A stretch of DNA of 64,000 nt, from positions 41,643,452 to 41,707,451 of the forward strand of contig CM059972.1 of NCBI GenBank assembly GCA_030490835.1. The letters are read 5' to 3'. Shown here piece by piece: positions 11,771 through 22,721 of this stretch. The first letter of the stretch is position 1. Every line of letters starts with the position of its first letter. The position numbers were made by a program, and so were the translations under genes. The DNA is from Annona cherimola. Taxonomy: Eukaryota > Streptophyta > Magnoliopsida > Magnoliales > Annonaceae. The notes beneath the pieces were generated by a model. It was given only the letters and a program-made list of their open reading frames with translations, had not been told where the DNA came from and made no database searches.

Positions 11771-12183
11771 ACACTTACCACAAGTAGGTGATGAGTCACA
11801 CTCCAATCACACACTACTTTGCTACCTCTTGATCTTAGTTACGCAAGCTAAATCAAGTTCAACACAAACAAGTAAACAATAAAAGTAAACTACACTTTAC
11901 AGGTGTGTAGAAACGATTTAGCGCAGGGAAGAACTTGTAGATGATGGCTTTGAAGTTTCTGACTGTAGCTCTTGCAACTTGGAGCACAATTCTTCCTCTC
12001 TTGATTGTCTTGATCACTTTAATGCTCTTGTAGATAGGAGTTATGCTCACTTAATGCTTTCCAACTGCTTCCCTCGTCCACCATGAATGCTATTTATAAT
12101 TTTGGAGGGAATCCGAACGTTAGAAGGTAGGTGGCGCGCATTTAATGCGCCAACGTTCGAATTAATTCTGACCGTTGCGACCC

Positions 12184-12380
12184 AAGTCGCAGGTGGAGTC
12201 GACTTCGGGTGCGACTTCACCCAAGTCGCAGATGAAGTCGACTTCGGGTGCGACTTCGCGAACTTCGGTCTTCAGTTTCAACGCTGGAAGGTTTCGCCCG
12301 TTCTGAAGTCGATCATGAAGTCGACTTGGCTTTGCGACTTCACTCAAGTCTCAGATGGGGTCGACTTGGCCTTGCGACTT
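12184..12380 (-). repeat. Palindromic-module cluster, promoter-proximal (3' LTR, element 1)
   Basis: Four modules. The first is the archetype: AAGTCGCA, 5 nt, AGTCGACT, 5 nt, TGCGACTT. The outer arms are inverted repeats of each other and the centre is itself a palindrome. Confidence 0.85.
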
Positions 12381-12635
12381 CACTGTCATGATGTTCTTGA
12401 ACATTTGTGAATCTTGAAAATCTTGACTTTGATTCATCTTGAATCTTGACTCATGTAATCTTAGATATCTTCTTGATTTAAATGATTGAGTTTATGCTTC
12501 TTGCTTGTACTTGGATTTGTCTTCAAATGTTTCAGCTTGAGTATCTATGTTGCCTTGATCTTCATCTTCATTTAGTTTGGCTTGAAATCAAGTAATCCAG
12601 AACTTGTCATTTGAAGTTTTCTGTCTGCCTGAGCG

Positions 12636-12904
12636 AAGTCGATGTCTGAGTCGACTTCGGCTGCGACTTCACCTCAAGTCGCACGTGGAGTCGACTTGGG
12701 GTGCGACTTCGGCATTCTGCTGTTTCGAATTCAACTCTGGATGCTTGAAGTCGATGCTGGAGTCGACTTCGTCTGCGACTTGGTTTCCTAAGTCGCAAGT
12801 GGAGTCGACTTGGCCTGCGACTTCACTTGTTCTTCTCCCATTTTCAGCTCTGGACATCTTTGGCTCTTTGAAGTCGATCTTTGAGTCGACTTGGGGTACG
12901 ACTT
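12636..12904 (-). repeat. Palindromic-module cluster, distal (3' LTR, element 1)
   Basis: Five modules with the same plan. The first, third and fifth have an AAGTCGAT outer arm where others have AAGTCGCA, so one stem side is weaker. Confidence 0.85.
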
Positions 12905-13041
12905 ACCCTTCCATGCTTTATGTTCTTCAAATGTATATCCCTTAAGACATTTCACAAACTTGTTAGTAGCCAAGACTTTCTCAAATTGATTTGTTAATCA
13001 TCAAAACATAGATTTAGCTAGTTTTCCTCATGTTTCCAACA

Positions 13042-13055
13042 ATCTCCCCCTTTTT
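13042..13055 (-). other. Polypurine tract of element 1
   Basis: On the minus strand AAAAAGGGGGAGAT directly precedes the 3' LTR terminus TGTTGG. This is the standard place for plus-strand priming. Confidence 0.85.
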
Positions 13056-13342
13056 GATGATTGACAAAACCGATTTGAGTGGATACCTTTCATTTAAATA
13101 AATAAGCTCATATTCATAATGCAAACATTCAAAGTATTCATTTAAGCATATACATATCCTACTCTTCTCTCCTTAAATCTCTCTCCCCTTTAATCATAAA
13201 GACTTATACTCAAATCCTCTTCTTCTCCCCATTCTTAAATCTCTCTCCCCCTTTTTGTCAATATATCAAAAAGATTAGAGGGTAAAGAAATAGATAGGTG
13301 GGATTGCTCCCCCTAAACAGGTGCTCCCCCTCAATTTATGCT
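13056..13342 (-). other. Non-coding 3' leader with extra polypurine-like tracts
   Basis: Between the pol stop and the polypurine tract there are several further purine runs on the minus strand: two GGGGGAGCA motifs near 13306-13330, AAAAAGGGGGAGAG near 13245-13258, and AAAGGGGAGAGAG near 13185. Element 2 keeps the same set. No ORF. Confidence 0.7.
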
Positions 13343-16300
13343 TTAAGTTAGTTCAAGCATTCCCATGTCATTTCTAATCTTATAAAATGCTTCTTTTGCT
13401 AGGGGCTTAGTGAATATATCTGCAACTTGATCCTCTGTTCTTACATATACCAAACATATGTCATGATTTTCTACATGTTCTCTAATGAAATGATGTCTAA
13501 GGTCTATATGTTTGGTCCTAGAATGCAAGACTGGATTCTTGGTTAGACATATGGCACTGGTATTGTCACATTTGATAGGTATATCTTTAAAATCCATGTC
13601 ATAGTCCCTAAGTTGCTGTTTCATCCAAAGTAATTGGGCACAACAGCTCCCGGCGGCAATGTATTCGGCTTCCGCCGTAGATAGAGCGACACTAGTTTGT
13701 TTTCTTGAAAACCATGAAACCAACATGCTTCCAAGAAACTGACATGTTCCACTAGTGCTTTTTCTATCTACTTTGTAACCGGCAAAATCCGCATCCGAGT
13801 AGCCGATTAGATCAAAGTTAGAGCCCTTTGGATACCATAGTCCTAAATTGGTAGTGTCTACTATGTATTTAAAAATTCTTTTCACAGCTACCAAGTGTGA
13901 TTCTTTTGGGCATGATTGAAATCTAGAGCACATACACACACTAAACAAAATATCTGGCCTAGAAGTAGTTAAATATAATAAGGAACCTATCATGCTTCTA
14001 TACAATTTTAAATCAACTAATTTTCCCTTCTCATCTTTGTCCATTTTGATTGTGGAGCTCATGGGCGTGTTTGCTCCTTTGCTATTCTCCATGCTAAACT
14101 TCTTGAGCATCTCTTTAATGTATTTGGACTGGTTTATGAAGATTCCTTTATTTAGTTGCTTGATTTGTAGTCCAAGGAAGAAATTGAGTTCTCCCATTAT
14201 GCTCATCTCAAATTCTTTCTGCATGAGCTCAGAAAATTCTTGGCAAAGAGTTTCATTAGTAGCACCAAAAATAATATCATCAACATAAATTTGAATGATT
14301 AATATATCCTTTCCATTGCACTTAATAAACAGAGTGGTGTCTACCTTTCCCTTTTGAAAGTTATGATCAATCAAAAACTTGCTTAGTCTATCATACCAAG
14401 CTCTTGGGGCTTGTTTCAATCCATATAATGCTTTGGTCAACTTGTACACAAATTTTGATTGATCTTTCTCCTCAAATCCAGGTGGTTGCTCAACATACAC
14501 CTCTTCATTTATATAACCATTCAGAAATGCACTTTTGACATCCATTTGAAACAATTTAAAGTTCATGTGAGATGCAAAAGCTAGTAAGATGCGAATTGCT
14601 TCCAATCTAGCAACCGGGGCATAGGATTCCTCAAAATCTATTCCTTCTTCTTGTGAGTATCCTTTTGCCACAAGTCTAGCTTTGTTCCTCACTACAAGTC
14701 CACTTTCATCTAATTTGTTCCTAAAGACCCACTTGGTGCCAATAATAGTACAATCATTTGGTCTAGGAACAAGGTGCCAAACTTGATTTCTTTCAAATTG
14801 ATTTAGCTCTTCTTGCATTGCTATAATCCAGTTTTCATCATCAAGAGCTTGTTCAATATTAGAAGGTTCAATCTTGGATACAAAAGCATATTGTCCACAC
14901 ACATTTTGCTTTGACCTTCTAGTTTTTACACCTTCATACACATTTCCTATAACTTGCTCAATTGGATGTGCATGATTGAATTTTAAATCAGTTGGAGGTT
15001 TATAGGAATTGTTACCTTCACTTACCCTTTCCTCCATGGACTCTTCTTGCTTTTCCATATGCAATTTTTCAAGATTGCTTGTAATCTCATCTGCATCACT
15101 TAAATCATCTCTTCTTTTGAAGTATGTGTTAGTTTCATCAAAAATAACATGTATGGATTCTTCTACAACTTGGTTTCGTTTATTGAAAACTCTATATGCT
15201 TTGCTATTTGATGAATAACCAAGGAATATTGCTACATCACTTTTAGCATCAAGTTTTCCCAAGTTGGTTTTTCCATTGTTCAGAACATAACATGTGCATC
15301 CAAAAGCATGAAAATAAGATATGTTTGGTTTCCTTCCTTTCCATAGCTCATATGGGGTCTTTTTCAAGATAGCTCTAATGGTAACACGGTTTAATACATG
15401 ACAAGCTGTACTTACAGCTTCACCCCAAAACTTCTTGGATAATTTGCTCTCATTTATCATTGTTCTAGCCATCTCTTGTATAGTTCTGTTTTTCCTTTCA
15501 ACTACTCCATTTTGTTGTGGAGTTCTTGGTGCAGAAAATGTGTGATGAATCCCCTTTTCATTACATAATTCTATGAATCGTTTGTTTTCAAATTCACCAC
15601 CATGGTCACTTCTTATAGACATAATAGTACTTTGTTTTTCATTTTCCACCAAGTTTACAAAAGTTGAAAACATAGAGAAAGCTTCATCTTTGCTAGCTAA
15701 GAGAATTATCCATGTGAATCTTGAAAAGTCATCTACAATAACAAATACATATTTCTTTCCACCAATGGTTAAAATGTCGGATGGTCCATATAGATCCATG
15801 TGTAGTAATTCAAGTGACCTTGTGGTGGAAATCTCCTTTTTGGTAGAAAAAGACATCTTTGGTTGTTTAGATAATTGACATGCCTTGCAAATTTTGTCTT
15901 TGTCATATTTCAACTTTAGCAAGCCTTCTACCAAATTCTTTTTTCATAGGGTCTTTATGTTTGACATATTCACATGTCCAAGTCTTTTATGCCAAACCCA
16001 TGGATCATTTTCAATGGCCATTAGACATTGACCATCTAGTTCATCAAGTGAAACCAAATATACATTTCCATGTCTTCTTCCACTAAACATGATATGCTCA
16101 CCATCAAATACATTGCATACAGATGATTCAAACACAACCTTATATCCTTTATCACATAATTGGCTAATGCTCATTAAGTTATGCTTGAGTCCTTCAACAA
16201 ACAAAACATCCTCCATGCATGCATTTGAGCTACTGTAAATATTTCCTTTACCTTTGATTTTACCTTTCTCATTATTACCAAAGGCAACCGTTCCGTCGTT

Positions 16301-16417
16301 GCAAGGCTTAAGTTTGTGGAATAAACTTCTTTCTCCGGTCATGTGCCTTGAACAACCGCTATCCATGAACCACACATTGTTTGCCTTTGCCTTTAAACAA
16401 ATCTGAAAAGTAAACAA
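13343..16417 (-). pseudogene. copia pol: protease, integrase, RT, RNase H (one stop)
   Basis: About 1,024 codons in one frame, broken only by a TGA at 15944-15946 where element 2 has tryptophan. In order: protease with DSGCSRHM (from residue about 19); GAG-pre-integrase with WHKRLGH just before the stop; integrase with CKAC completing the zinc site and a D-D-E triad at about residues 208, 271 and 307 (exactly 35 residues between the second D and E); RT with [10 protein letters not shown] and YVDDIIFG (codons 14276-14287); and RNase H with SDADFAG, TAEAEY and KCDNTSA. The downstream 863-aa ORF (13343-15934) is intact. The frame begins without an ATG, next to the gag stop, so expression would need a frame change. 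Recent decay is the simplest explanation of the stop. Confidence 0.93.
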
Positions 16418-16424
16418 ATAATCC

Positions 16425-18278
16425 TTATCTCTTTGGTACCCATTTTATGGGTCCATTTGGGTTAGTAATATTATTCAACCTTTGTTGCTCCAACTTAGAA
16501 AGTCCAAATCTTGTGTTCCTTGGAACCCAAACTAGTTTTGCACCATAATCAAAAAATCTCTTAAAGTTACACTTGTAAACTTTATGACCCATTTTGTTGC
16601 AAAAGTTGCAAGCCATTGGTAATCTAGGAGTAGGCCTCCAAGTATATTTTGGTTCAAGTGTTGGCCTTCTAGTCCACATAACATTTCTCCTTTGTGGCTT
16701 GTATATAGGTGCAAATTTGGTTTGATGTTTCCCAAGTGTAGGCACATTTGATTTGCCATTTTCTCCTTGCTCAAATGTATTGTATCCAAGACCTCTTTTG
16801 TTTGTTTGGGAGGTCATGTTCAGAAACATCTTTACACTTTCTCCTGGATTAGAGAACTTTGCTAATGATTCATTTAAGGATTTTTTCTCCTTTTTCAGTT
16901 TCTCTACTTCTTTCAACAATGATTCATTTTCTTCTTTCAGTTTTGTTGATTTTTCAGCTAGTTTTCCATTTTCAATAATAATAAAGTTGCATTGTTGTTT
17001 CTTTGAGTACAACTTGTTTCCTAGCTTTTTGATTTCCTCATATAATGAATCATAGGCAGTTTGTAGTTCTTCTAATTCAGCACATTTGATGCAATTTTGA
17101 AAAGAAGAATAACTAGATTGAGAATGACAAGGTTTGGAAGTTACCTCTTCACTTTCTGTGTATTTTGTTGAGATGGATTGATCTTCCAAAACTTCCGTTG
17201 TGTTCAAGCATAGCAAGTCCTCTTCTTGCTCGATTCGTGCCATGCAGCATATTCTTGCACAGTTGGCTGCATCATTGTCGTCGGTTGAAGAGCTGCATGT
17301 TGATGAAGTTTCCTCGTTGACGAACATGCCTCTTCCTCTTGGCCTTTGGTATTTTCTTCTTTCATGATTCTCCTTTGGCCTTTCTTCCGGTGTAGGACAT
17401 TGAGCTTGCATATGTCCTACGCCCCCGCATCGGTAGCATTTTGTGACCTCCTTCTTCTTTTCTTTTTGTGGTCTTTCTTTGAAGTCTTTAAGGTTCTTTT
17501 CTTTTCTCACAAATTTTTAAAACTTGTGAGTAAGAAGTGCAATATCTTCATCACCATTGTTAGACGAGGAGGTAGACTCATCTGAGTTGCGTGCCGCTTT
17601 TAATGCAATGATTTTCTTCCCTTTATGATTCTCTTCGTTTCTTCTCTTAATTAGCTCATGTGACATTAGTGAGCTAATTAGATCTTCTAGCTTTAGGGTG
17701 TTGAGGTCTTTTGCTTCTTCAATAGCTGTAATCTTTGGAGTCCATGAATCCGGTAGAGCTCTTAGTATCTTCATCACCTGTTCGGATTCAGAGATAGCTT
17801 TTCCAAGACCTTTGAGAGCATTAGTAATCTTAGAAAATCTTGCAAACATTTCAGAAATATTTTCAGTGTCTAGCATTCTAAAACTTTCCAACTCTCCTAT
17901 CAAAATATTTCTCCTAGTCCCTTGGACTTGGGAGGTTCCTTCATAAATGGATGTTAGAGTATCCCATATCTCTTTTGCAGTCAAACAAGAAGATACTCTA
18001 TCATACTCCGAAGCCGTAAGAGCACAAAATAAAGAATTCATTGCCTTGGCATTGCTCTTGACGGTTCTAACTTCCTCTTCGTTCCACTTGGAAGCTCTTT
18101 CATCTATAGGCAAGATTACACCGTCTTGGATTGCAATCCAAGAGTCCATATCGGTAGCCATAATGAGTTGCTTCATACGAAGCTTCCAATAACCAAAGTT
18201 GTTCCCATCAAACAATGGTGGCCTTGTAAAAGATTGGCCCTCGGCAAAAGCGGGAACGGAAGTAGATTGGGATGCCAT
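16425..18278 (-). pseudogene. copia gag: capsid, CCHC knuckle, coiled coil (one stop)
   Basis: 617 codons in one frame from ATG at 18278, with an in-frame stop at 17517-17519. The N-terminal about 250 residues have the copia-type gag signature (FDGNNFGYWKLRMKQL, CLTAKEIWDTL, ILIGELESFRM). Then comes the knuckle CYRCGGVGHMQAQC at about residue 281, a Lys/Glu-rich coiled coil at about 400-480, and a second CCHC-like motif CNFCNKMGHKVYKC at about 557. The frame ends WVPKR-stop. Such a long gag with a central coiled coil is typical of SIRE/Maximus elements. The start is supported by alignment of the same MASQST leader in element 2, 25-50 nt downstream of the primer site. Confidence 0.9.
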
Positions 18279-18312
18279 GATAATAGATCTCTTTGATTCA
18301 ATTCAAAGTCCT

Positions 18313-18324
18313 GCTCTGATACCA
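18313..18324 (-). other. Primer-binding site, tRNA-iMet type
   Basis: Minus strand TGGTATCAGAGC, two bases inside the 5' LTR. It is complementary to the 3' end of initiator tRNA-Met as used by most plant copia elements. Confidence 0.93.
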
Positions 18325-19009
18325 CTTGTTGGGTCCCGAATAGATGACAAAACCCAAGAGGGGAGGGGTGAATTGGGTTCTTAAAAATTTCTTTTGGTAA
18401 CTTAAAACTTAACCCCTTGTAGAATTAATCCCCTTTAATGAAGAAACTGAATGGAAAGCAAAGTAATAAAGAGAGCAGAAATAAAAGCAAGTAGACAAGG
18501 ATTTTATAGTGGTTCGGGCAACCTCCCTACTCCACTCTTCCAAGCTCACACTCCTTGTGACTTGGGTTCCACTATTGTATTCCGCGAATACAACTAGAGC
18601 CTCTTGCTCTCTTCTAGATTCTAGCTCTAGGGGGCATATACAACCAGAGCCTCTTGCTCTCTTCTAGATTCTAGCTCTAGGGGGCATATACACTTAGCAC
18701 AAGTAGGTGATGAGTCACACTCCAATCACACACTACTTTGCTACCTCTTGATCTTAGCTACGCAAGCAAAATCAAGTTCAACACAAACAAGTAAACAATA
18801 AAAGTAAACTACACTTTACAGGTGTGTAGAAACGATTTAGCGCAGGGAAGAACTTGTAGATGATGGCTTTGAAGTTTCTGACTGTAGCTCTTGCAACTTG
18901 GAGCACAATTCTTCCTCTCTTGATTGTCTTGATCACTTTAATGCTCTTGTAGATAGGAGTTATGCTCACTTAATGCTTTCCAACTGCTTCCCTCGTCCAC
19001 CATGAATGC

Positions 19010-19017
19010 TATTTATA
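19010..19017 (-). promoter_or_regulatory. TATA box of element 1 (5' LTR)
   Basis: Minus-strand TATAAATA after CCCTCCAAAAT, 86 nt downstream of the last palindromic module. U3 would therefore cover about 950 bp and consist largely of modules. Confidence 0.65.
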
Positions 19018-19102
19018 ATTTTGGAGGGAATCCGAACGTTAGAAGGTAGGTGGCGCGCATTTAATGCGCCAACGTTCGAATTAATTCTGACCGTTGCGAC
19101 CC

Positions 19103-19823
19103 AAGTCGCAGGTGGAGTCGACTTCGGGTGCGACTTCACCCAAGTCGCAGATGAAGTCGACTTCGGGTGCGACTTCGCGAACTTCGGTCTTCAGTTTCAA
19201 CGCTGGAAGGTTTCGCCCGTTCTGAAGTCGATCATGAAGTCGACTTGGCTTTGCGACTTCACTCAAGTCTCAGATGGGGTCGACTTGGCCTTGCGACTTC
19301 ACTGTCATGATGTTCTTGAACATTTGTGAATCTTGAAAATCTTGACTTTGATTCATCTTGAATCTTGACTCATGTAATCTTAGATATCTTCTTGATTTAA
19401 ATGATTGAGTTTATGCTTCTTGCTTGTACTTGGATTTGTCTTCAAATGTTTCAGCTTGAGTATCTATGTTGCCTTGATCTTCATCTTCATTTAGTTTGGC
19501 TTGAAATCAAGTAATCCAGAACTTGTCATTTGAAGTTTTCTGTCTGCCTGAGCGAAGTCGATGTCTGAGTCGACTTCGGCTGCGACTTCACCTCAAGTCG
19601 CACGTGGAGTCGACTTGGGGTGCGACTTCGGCATTCTGCTGTTTCGAATTCAACTCTGGATGCTTGAAGTCGATGCTGGAGTCGACTTCGTCTGCGACTT
19701 GGTTTCCTAAGTCGCAAGTGGAGTCGACTTGGCCTGCGACTTCACTTGTTCTTCTCCCATTTTCAGCTCTGGACATCTTTGGCTCTTTGAAGTCGATCTT
19801 TGAGTCGACTTGGGGTACGACTT
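19103..19823 (-). promoter_or_regulatory. U3 palindromic-module region (5' LTR, element 1)
   Basis: Nine modules in two clusters (19103-19299 and 19555-19823) upstream of the TATA box in element sense. Position and repetition resemble enhancer arrays known from other plant LTRs, such as the tandem U3 boxes of tobacco Tnt1. The regulatory role here is inferred. Confidence 0.5.
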
Positions 19824-19960
19824 ACCCTTCCATGCTTTATGTTCTTCAAATGTATATCCCTTAAGACATTTCACAAACTTGTTAGTAGCCAAGACTTTCT
19901 CAAATTGATTTGTTAATCATCAAAACATAGATTTAGCTAGTTTTCCTCATGTTTCCAACA

Positions 19961-19965
19961 CCTCC
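19961..19965. repeat. Target-site duplication CCTCC (right)
   Basis: Partner of 11403-11407. Confidence 0.92.
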
Positions 19966-20768
19966 TTGGCCACCTTGCCTAAGCTCCCATAGCTTCATCA
20001 TTTTGGGCATTAAGTGGTTGGATAATTCATGGAATTATGTATTTTATTTAAATGCATAATTTTCCTCCAAAAATTCCTGCAATGGACACCTCACATTCCC
20101 TTTTTATCAAGCATTTATGTATGGTACTCCATCATTAATGCCTTTGTACTTTTGTGAAGCATAAGTCAAACTTGCCCACTTTTTTCATTGCAGGCACTTT
20201 ACCAATATTCCATGCACAATCCAATTCATTCAAAATAAATATCTCACCATTTCATTCAACCGTTTCAAATTTCAACTCAATCCGAGTTTTCTAGCTCCCG
20301 ATATAGCCATTTAAAGTTAACGGTTGAAATGAACTTATACTTAAAAATTCATAATTTCCATTTCATCAAGAATTTTCATAATCTTTTAATTCCATAATAC
20401 CAAGCCTAATATTAATAATTTTCATTTCAAATTTCACTTGAATCCGCCTTATAGGCGTTGAGTTATGAATTTTTCAATATTTTCCATCACACTTGTCAAT
20501 TTCCATATTAATTTCCATAATTCATTTTAAATAATGGAAAATGATTTTTCATGATATATTTGCACCTTTAAATCACAAATAATTCATTCTAACCTCATTG
20601 TCTCATTTAGGCTCAAAATGCTTAATCACATCATTAATGCTAACCCATAACCCTAATTGCCATAATTAGCAAAAATCATAAAATACCTTCATAATTCCAT
20701 AATTCATAAATAATCATCAAATACATGTTCAATGCATACATATGGTCTACTTGGGTTAGGGTTTCACA

Positions 20769-20773
20769 TAAAA
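20769..20773. repeat. Target-site duplication TAAAA (right)
   Basis: Partner of 6396-6400, directly after the solo LTR terminus. Confidence 0.85.
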
Positions 20774-22721
20774 GAACTTCAAAACTTTTGGATTTTCAAA
20801 AAGAAACCATGTATTTTTCCTAACATTTTCTTAGTTTCCATTTCGAGGCCTTTTGCTCACAAAAGTTATGCAATTATATTATCCCCTTCTATACCATCCT
20901 AAAGTCAAATTCTTATCCACATTTTTATCTTACCATTTTTACATAAAGAGGGGCTTGCATAGTCTTTTGCATGCCATTTTAGCAACCCGAAATCAAACCA
21001 TTTTATGAAATCAACTTAATGGGTTGGTCATCATTAAATCCCATTTAACAACATCCGTATAAATATTTTTCAAGACATTTTCAACATAGATTTCCTTATC
21101 TAAAAGAAATCAAAACTTTTTCGAATATCATTTCAAAACATATGGACTATGTCCAAATCATCGTTTATATTTACATATCATGACATAGAAAAACAAATAT
21201 TTTTCCATAAGTCAAATCCCTTTTTTTTTCTTTCATAAATATAATTATTTATTTCAAAATATTGTATGAGTAATCTCAAAACTTATTTACAAATTTTTCT
21301 TTGTGAAAAAGGGAAAAATTCCCTTTTTCTTATAAAATTCTGTGAAAACAATATCGTAAAGAACTTGCTTGCTTAAAAGAAAATTCTTAAAAACATCGGC
21401 ATAAAACATAAAATTCTTTGAAATTATCATCATGGAGAACTTGCTTACTCATAAACAAATTTCTCAATTCCATTAACATAAAGCATTACCAATCTCTGGT
21501 AACACTTGTGATAAAATCCTTATCTTAGAAAAATGTTGGTTGCTTCTCATGAAGCAAACCTTGAGGCTTTTCATTAAAGCCACCCTTTTACAAAACTTAC
21601 GACTTTTCATTAAAACTGTCATTTTCAAAACTTGTGCTTGCCCACTTGTAAAACATTCATAAAAGCATCGACATAATCATCATTTCAACATATAGAGAAA
21701 GATCAATAATTTGAAAAGCTCACTTGCTTACCAGAGATCGCCTTAATCCCTTTCTTCCATTCTTTTCCTTGCTTTTGCCTAGATAAATGGAAACAACAAT
21801 TCAGTTATTTGAATCACTTCAAATACTTACATTCCTTAGGTTTTCCAACCTACATAAATCCATTTGGATTTATACTACATTAGCTTAACCCTCTTGTCTT
21901 ACAAGTCGGGTGTTCATACTTAGCAACATAAACCTATACATTACATTATCCATTTATTCCTTTTTAATACCCTTATGTAGGGTAAACTTGCATACATATA
22001 ACAACCATTCATTAAATCATTATTTGGAGGTTCATTACATCCATTTATCATTTTTAACATAATTTTCACTTTTCATGCAACGGTGCTTATTTTAAGCACT
22101 TAGTTGATAACTTAGACATCATATAATAATCTCAAATTTTGAGATTATTATTATTTACTAAAACAGTATTTTAATCCACATTTTTCATCACTTTTTCATG
22201 AATTTTTTTCATTTTAACAATTTACATAAACCATTTATCATTTTCTCAAGCCTATTTCTCCATACATGTCCATTTCACAACACATAGATCATGTGTTTCT
22301 TAAAATATTTCAACAAAGAAACTTGTGCCCTTAATCAACATGATTAAACCCCTTAATTAATACATAATTTAGGCTGAATTTTAATCCATTCATCATAGGG
22401 TTCCAAAACAACAAGTTTGGGACCCGTTTTTCATCCTTTCAACGCCTATTTTGATACTTAAATCAAAACAGTTTTCTAATCCATAAATTCCCGCAATTAA
22501 TTATGCTTTTCTTAACCCAAATTTAGGGTATTAACACATATTAAAAATTCAAAATTCGTTTGCTTGCATAACAGCAATATTTCTACACATATTGGGTATC
22601 CATTTGACCCGTTTTGACCTGTCCAAACATATGTCAATAAAATCCGATTTCGGGCTAATCTTTTGAAACCCTTTTGGACACTCAAAATACCTTAAACATG
22701 GGGTATTTTACCCTTCATAAC
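20774..22721 (-). repeat. Tekay-like LTR fragment, inverted, continuation
   Basis: Continues the LTR broken at 6400. On the minus strand it matches 45000-46740 and 58900-60760, for example the GGCTTTAATGAAAAGCC-type tracts, the AAGGGGCTTGC region and the mini-exon. It is cut at 22721 by the insertion of another LTR. Non-coding. Confidence 0.8.
21732..21778 (-). other. Predicted LTR mini-exon (47 nt)
   Basis: Flanked on the minus strand by TTTATCTAG and GTAAGCAAG. It starts GCAAAAGCAAGGAAAAG, close to the mini-exons at 45695, 59676 and 42079. Inferred only. Confidence 0.4.

Larger units (their letters stand above)
11408..13041 (-). repeat. 3' LTR of copia element 1
   Basis: Downstream LTR in element sense, 1,634 bp, bounded by TGTTGG and CCAACA. 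It contains palindromic modules at 12184-12380 and 12636-12904, the inverted repeat GCGCATTTAATGCGC at 12136-12150, a TATA-like box at 12091-12098, and a 50-bp tandem duplication at 11671-11770. Confidence 0.95.
11408..19960 (-). mobile_element. Complete SIRE/Maximus-like copia retrotransposon (element 1)
   Basis: An 8,553-bp element on the minus strand with two 1,634-bp LTRs, an iMet-type primer site, a polypurine tract, gag, and pol in the copia order (protease, integrase, RT, RNase H). A perfect CCTCC duplication flanks it. I count five differences between the LTRs (about 0.3%), so the insertion is recent. Coding sequence is damaged by one stop in gag, a frame offset at the gag/protease junction and one stop in pol. 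The long coiled-coil gag and the [10 protein letters not shown] box fit the SIRE lineage. No env-like ORF lies between pol and the 3' LTR. Confidence 0.95.
18327..19960 (-). repeat. 5' LTR of copia element 1
   Basis: Upstream LTR in element sense, also 1,634 bp, differing from the other LTR at five positions that I could see. Palindromic modules at 19103-19299 and 19555-19823, inverted repeat GCGCATTTAATGCGC at 19055-19069, and the 50-bp duplication at 18590-18689. Confidence 0.95.
6401..20768 (-). mobile_element. Solo Tekay-like LTR, split by two copia insertions
   Basis: On the minus strand it starts TGTGAAACCCTAACC (20768) and ends GGCGCCACA (6401). A perfect TAAAA duplication flanks it, and there is no internal region or second LTR, so it is a solo LTR left by LTR-LTR recombination. 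Removing the nested copia solo LTR (9133-10952), the copia element (11408-19960) and one target duplication each leaves about 3,985 bp. Conserved LTR landmarks on the minus strand: GTAAGT donor at 8866-8871, mini-exon 7460-7503, acceptor just above 6822, and a GC-rich hairpin at 7077-7092. The remaining sequence is AT-rich and non-coding. Confidence 0.85.

Noticed and set aside
12087..12410. ORFs within copia LTRs that give VDFGCDF- or VDSTCDLG-type repeated peptides (also near 9201, 10085, 12604, 19006, 29254 and 29792)
   Set aside because: They are translations of the palindromic DNA modules, occur on both strands and in several frames at once, and lie in U3. No gene is supported.
13056..13342. 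Possible env-like ORF after copia pol, known in some SIRE elements
   Set aside because: Only about 300 bp with no open frame between the pol stop and the LTR.
18313..18324. tRNA-Met gene fragment
   Set aside because: Only the 12-nt complement of a tRNA 3' end, in the exact position of a primer-binding site.
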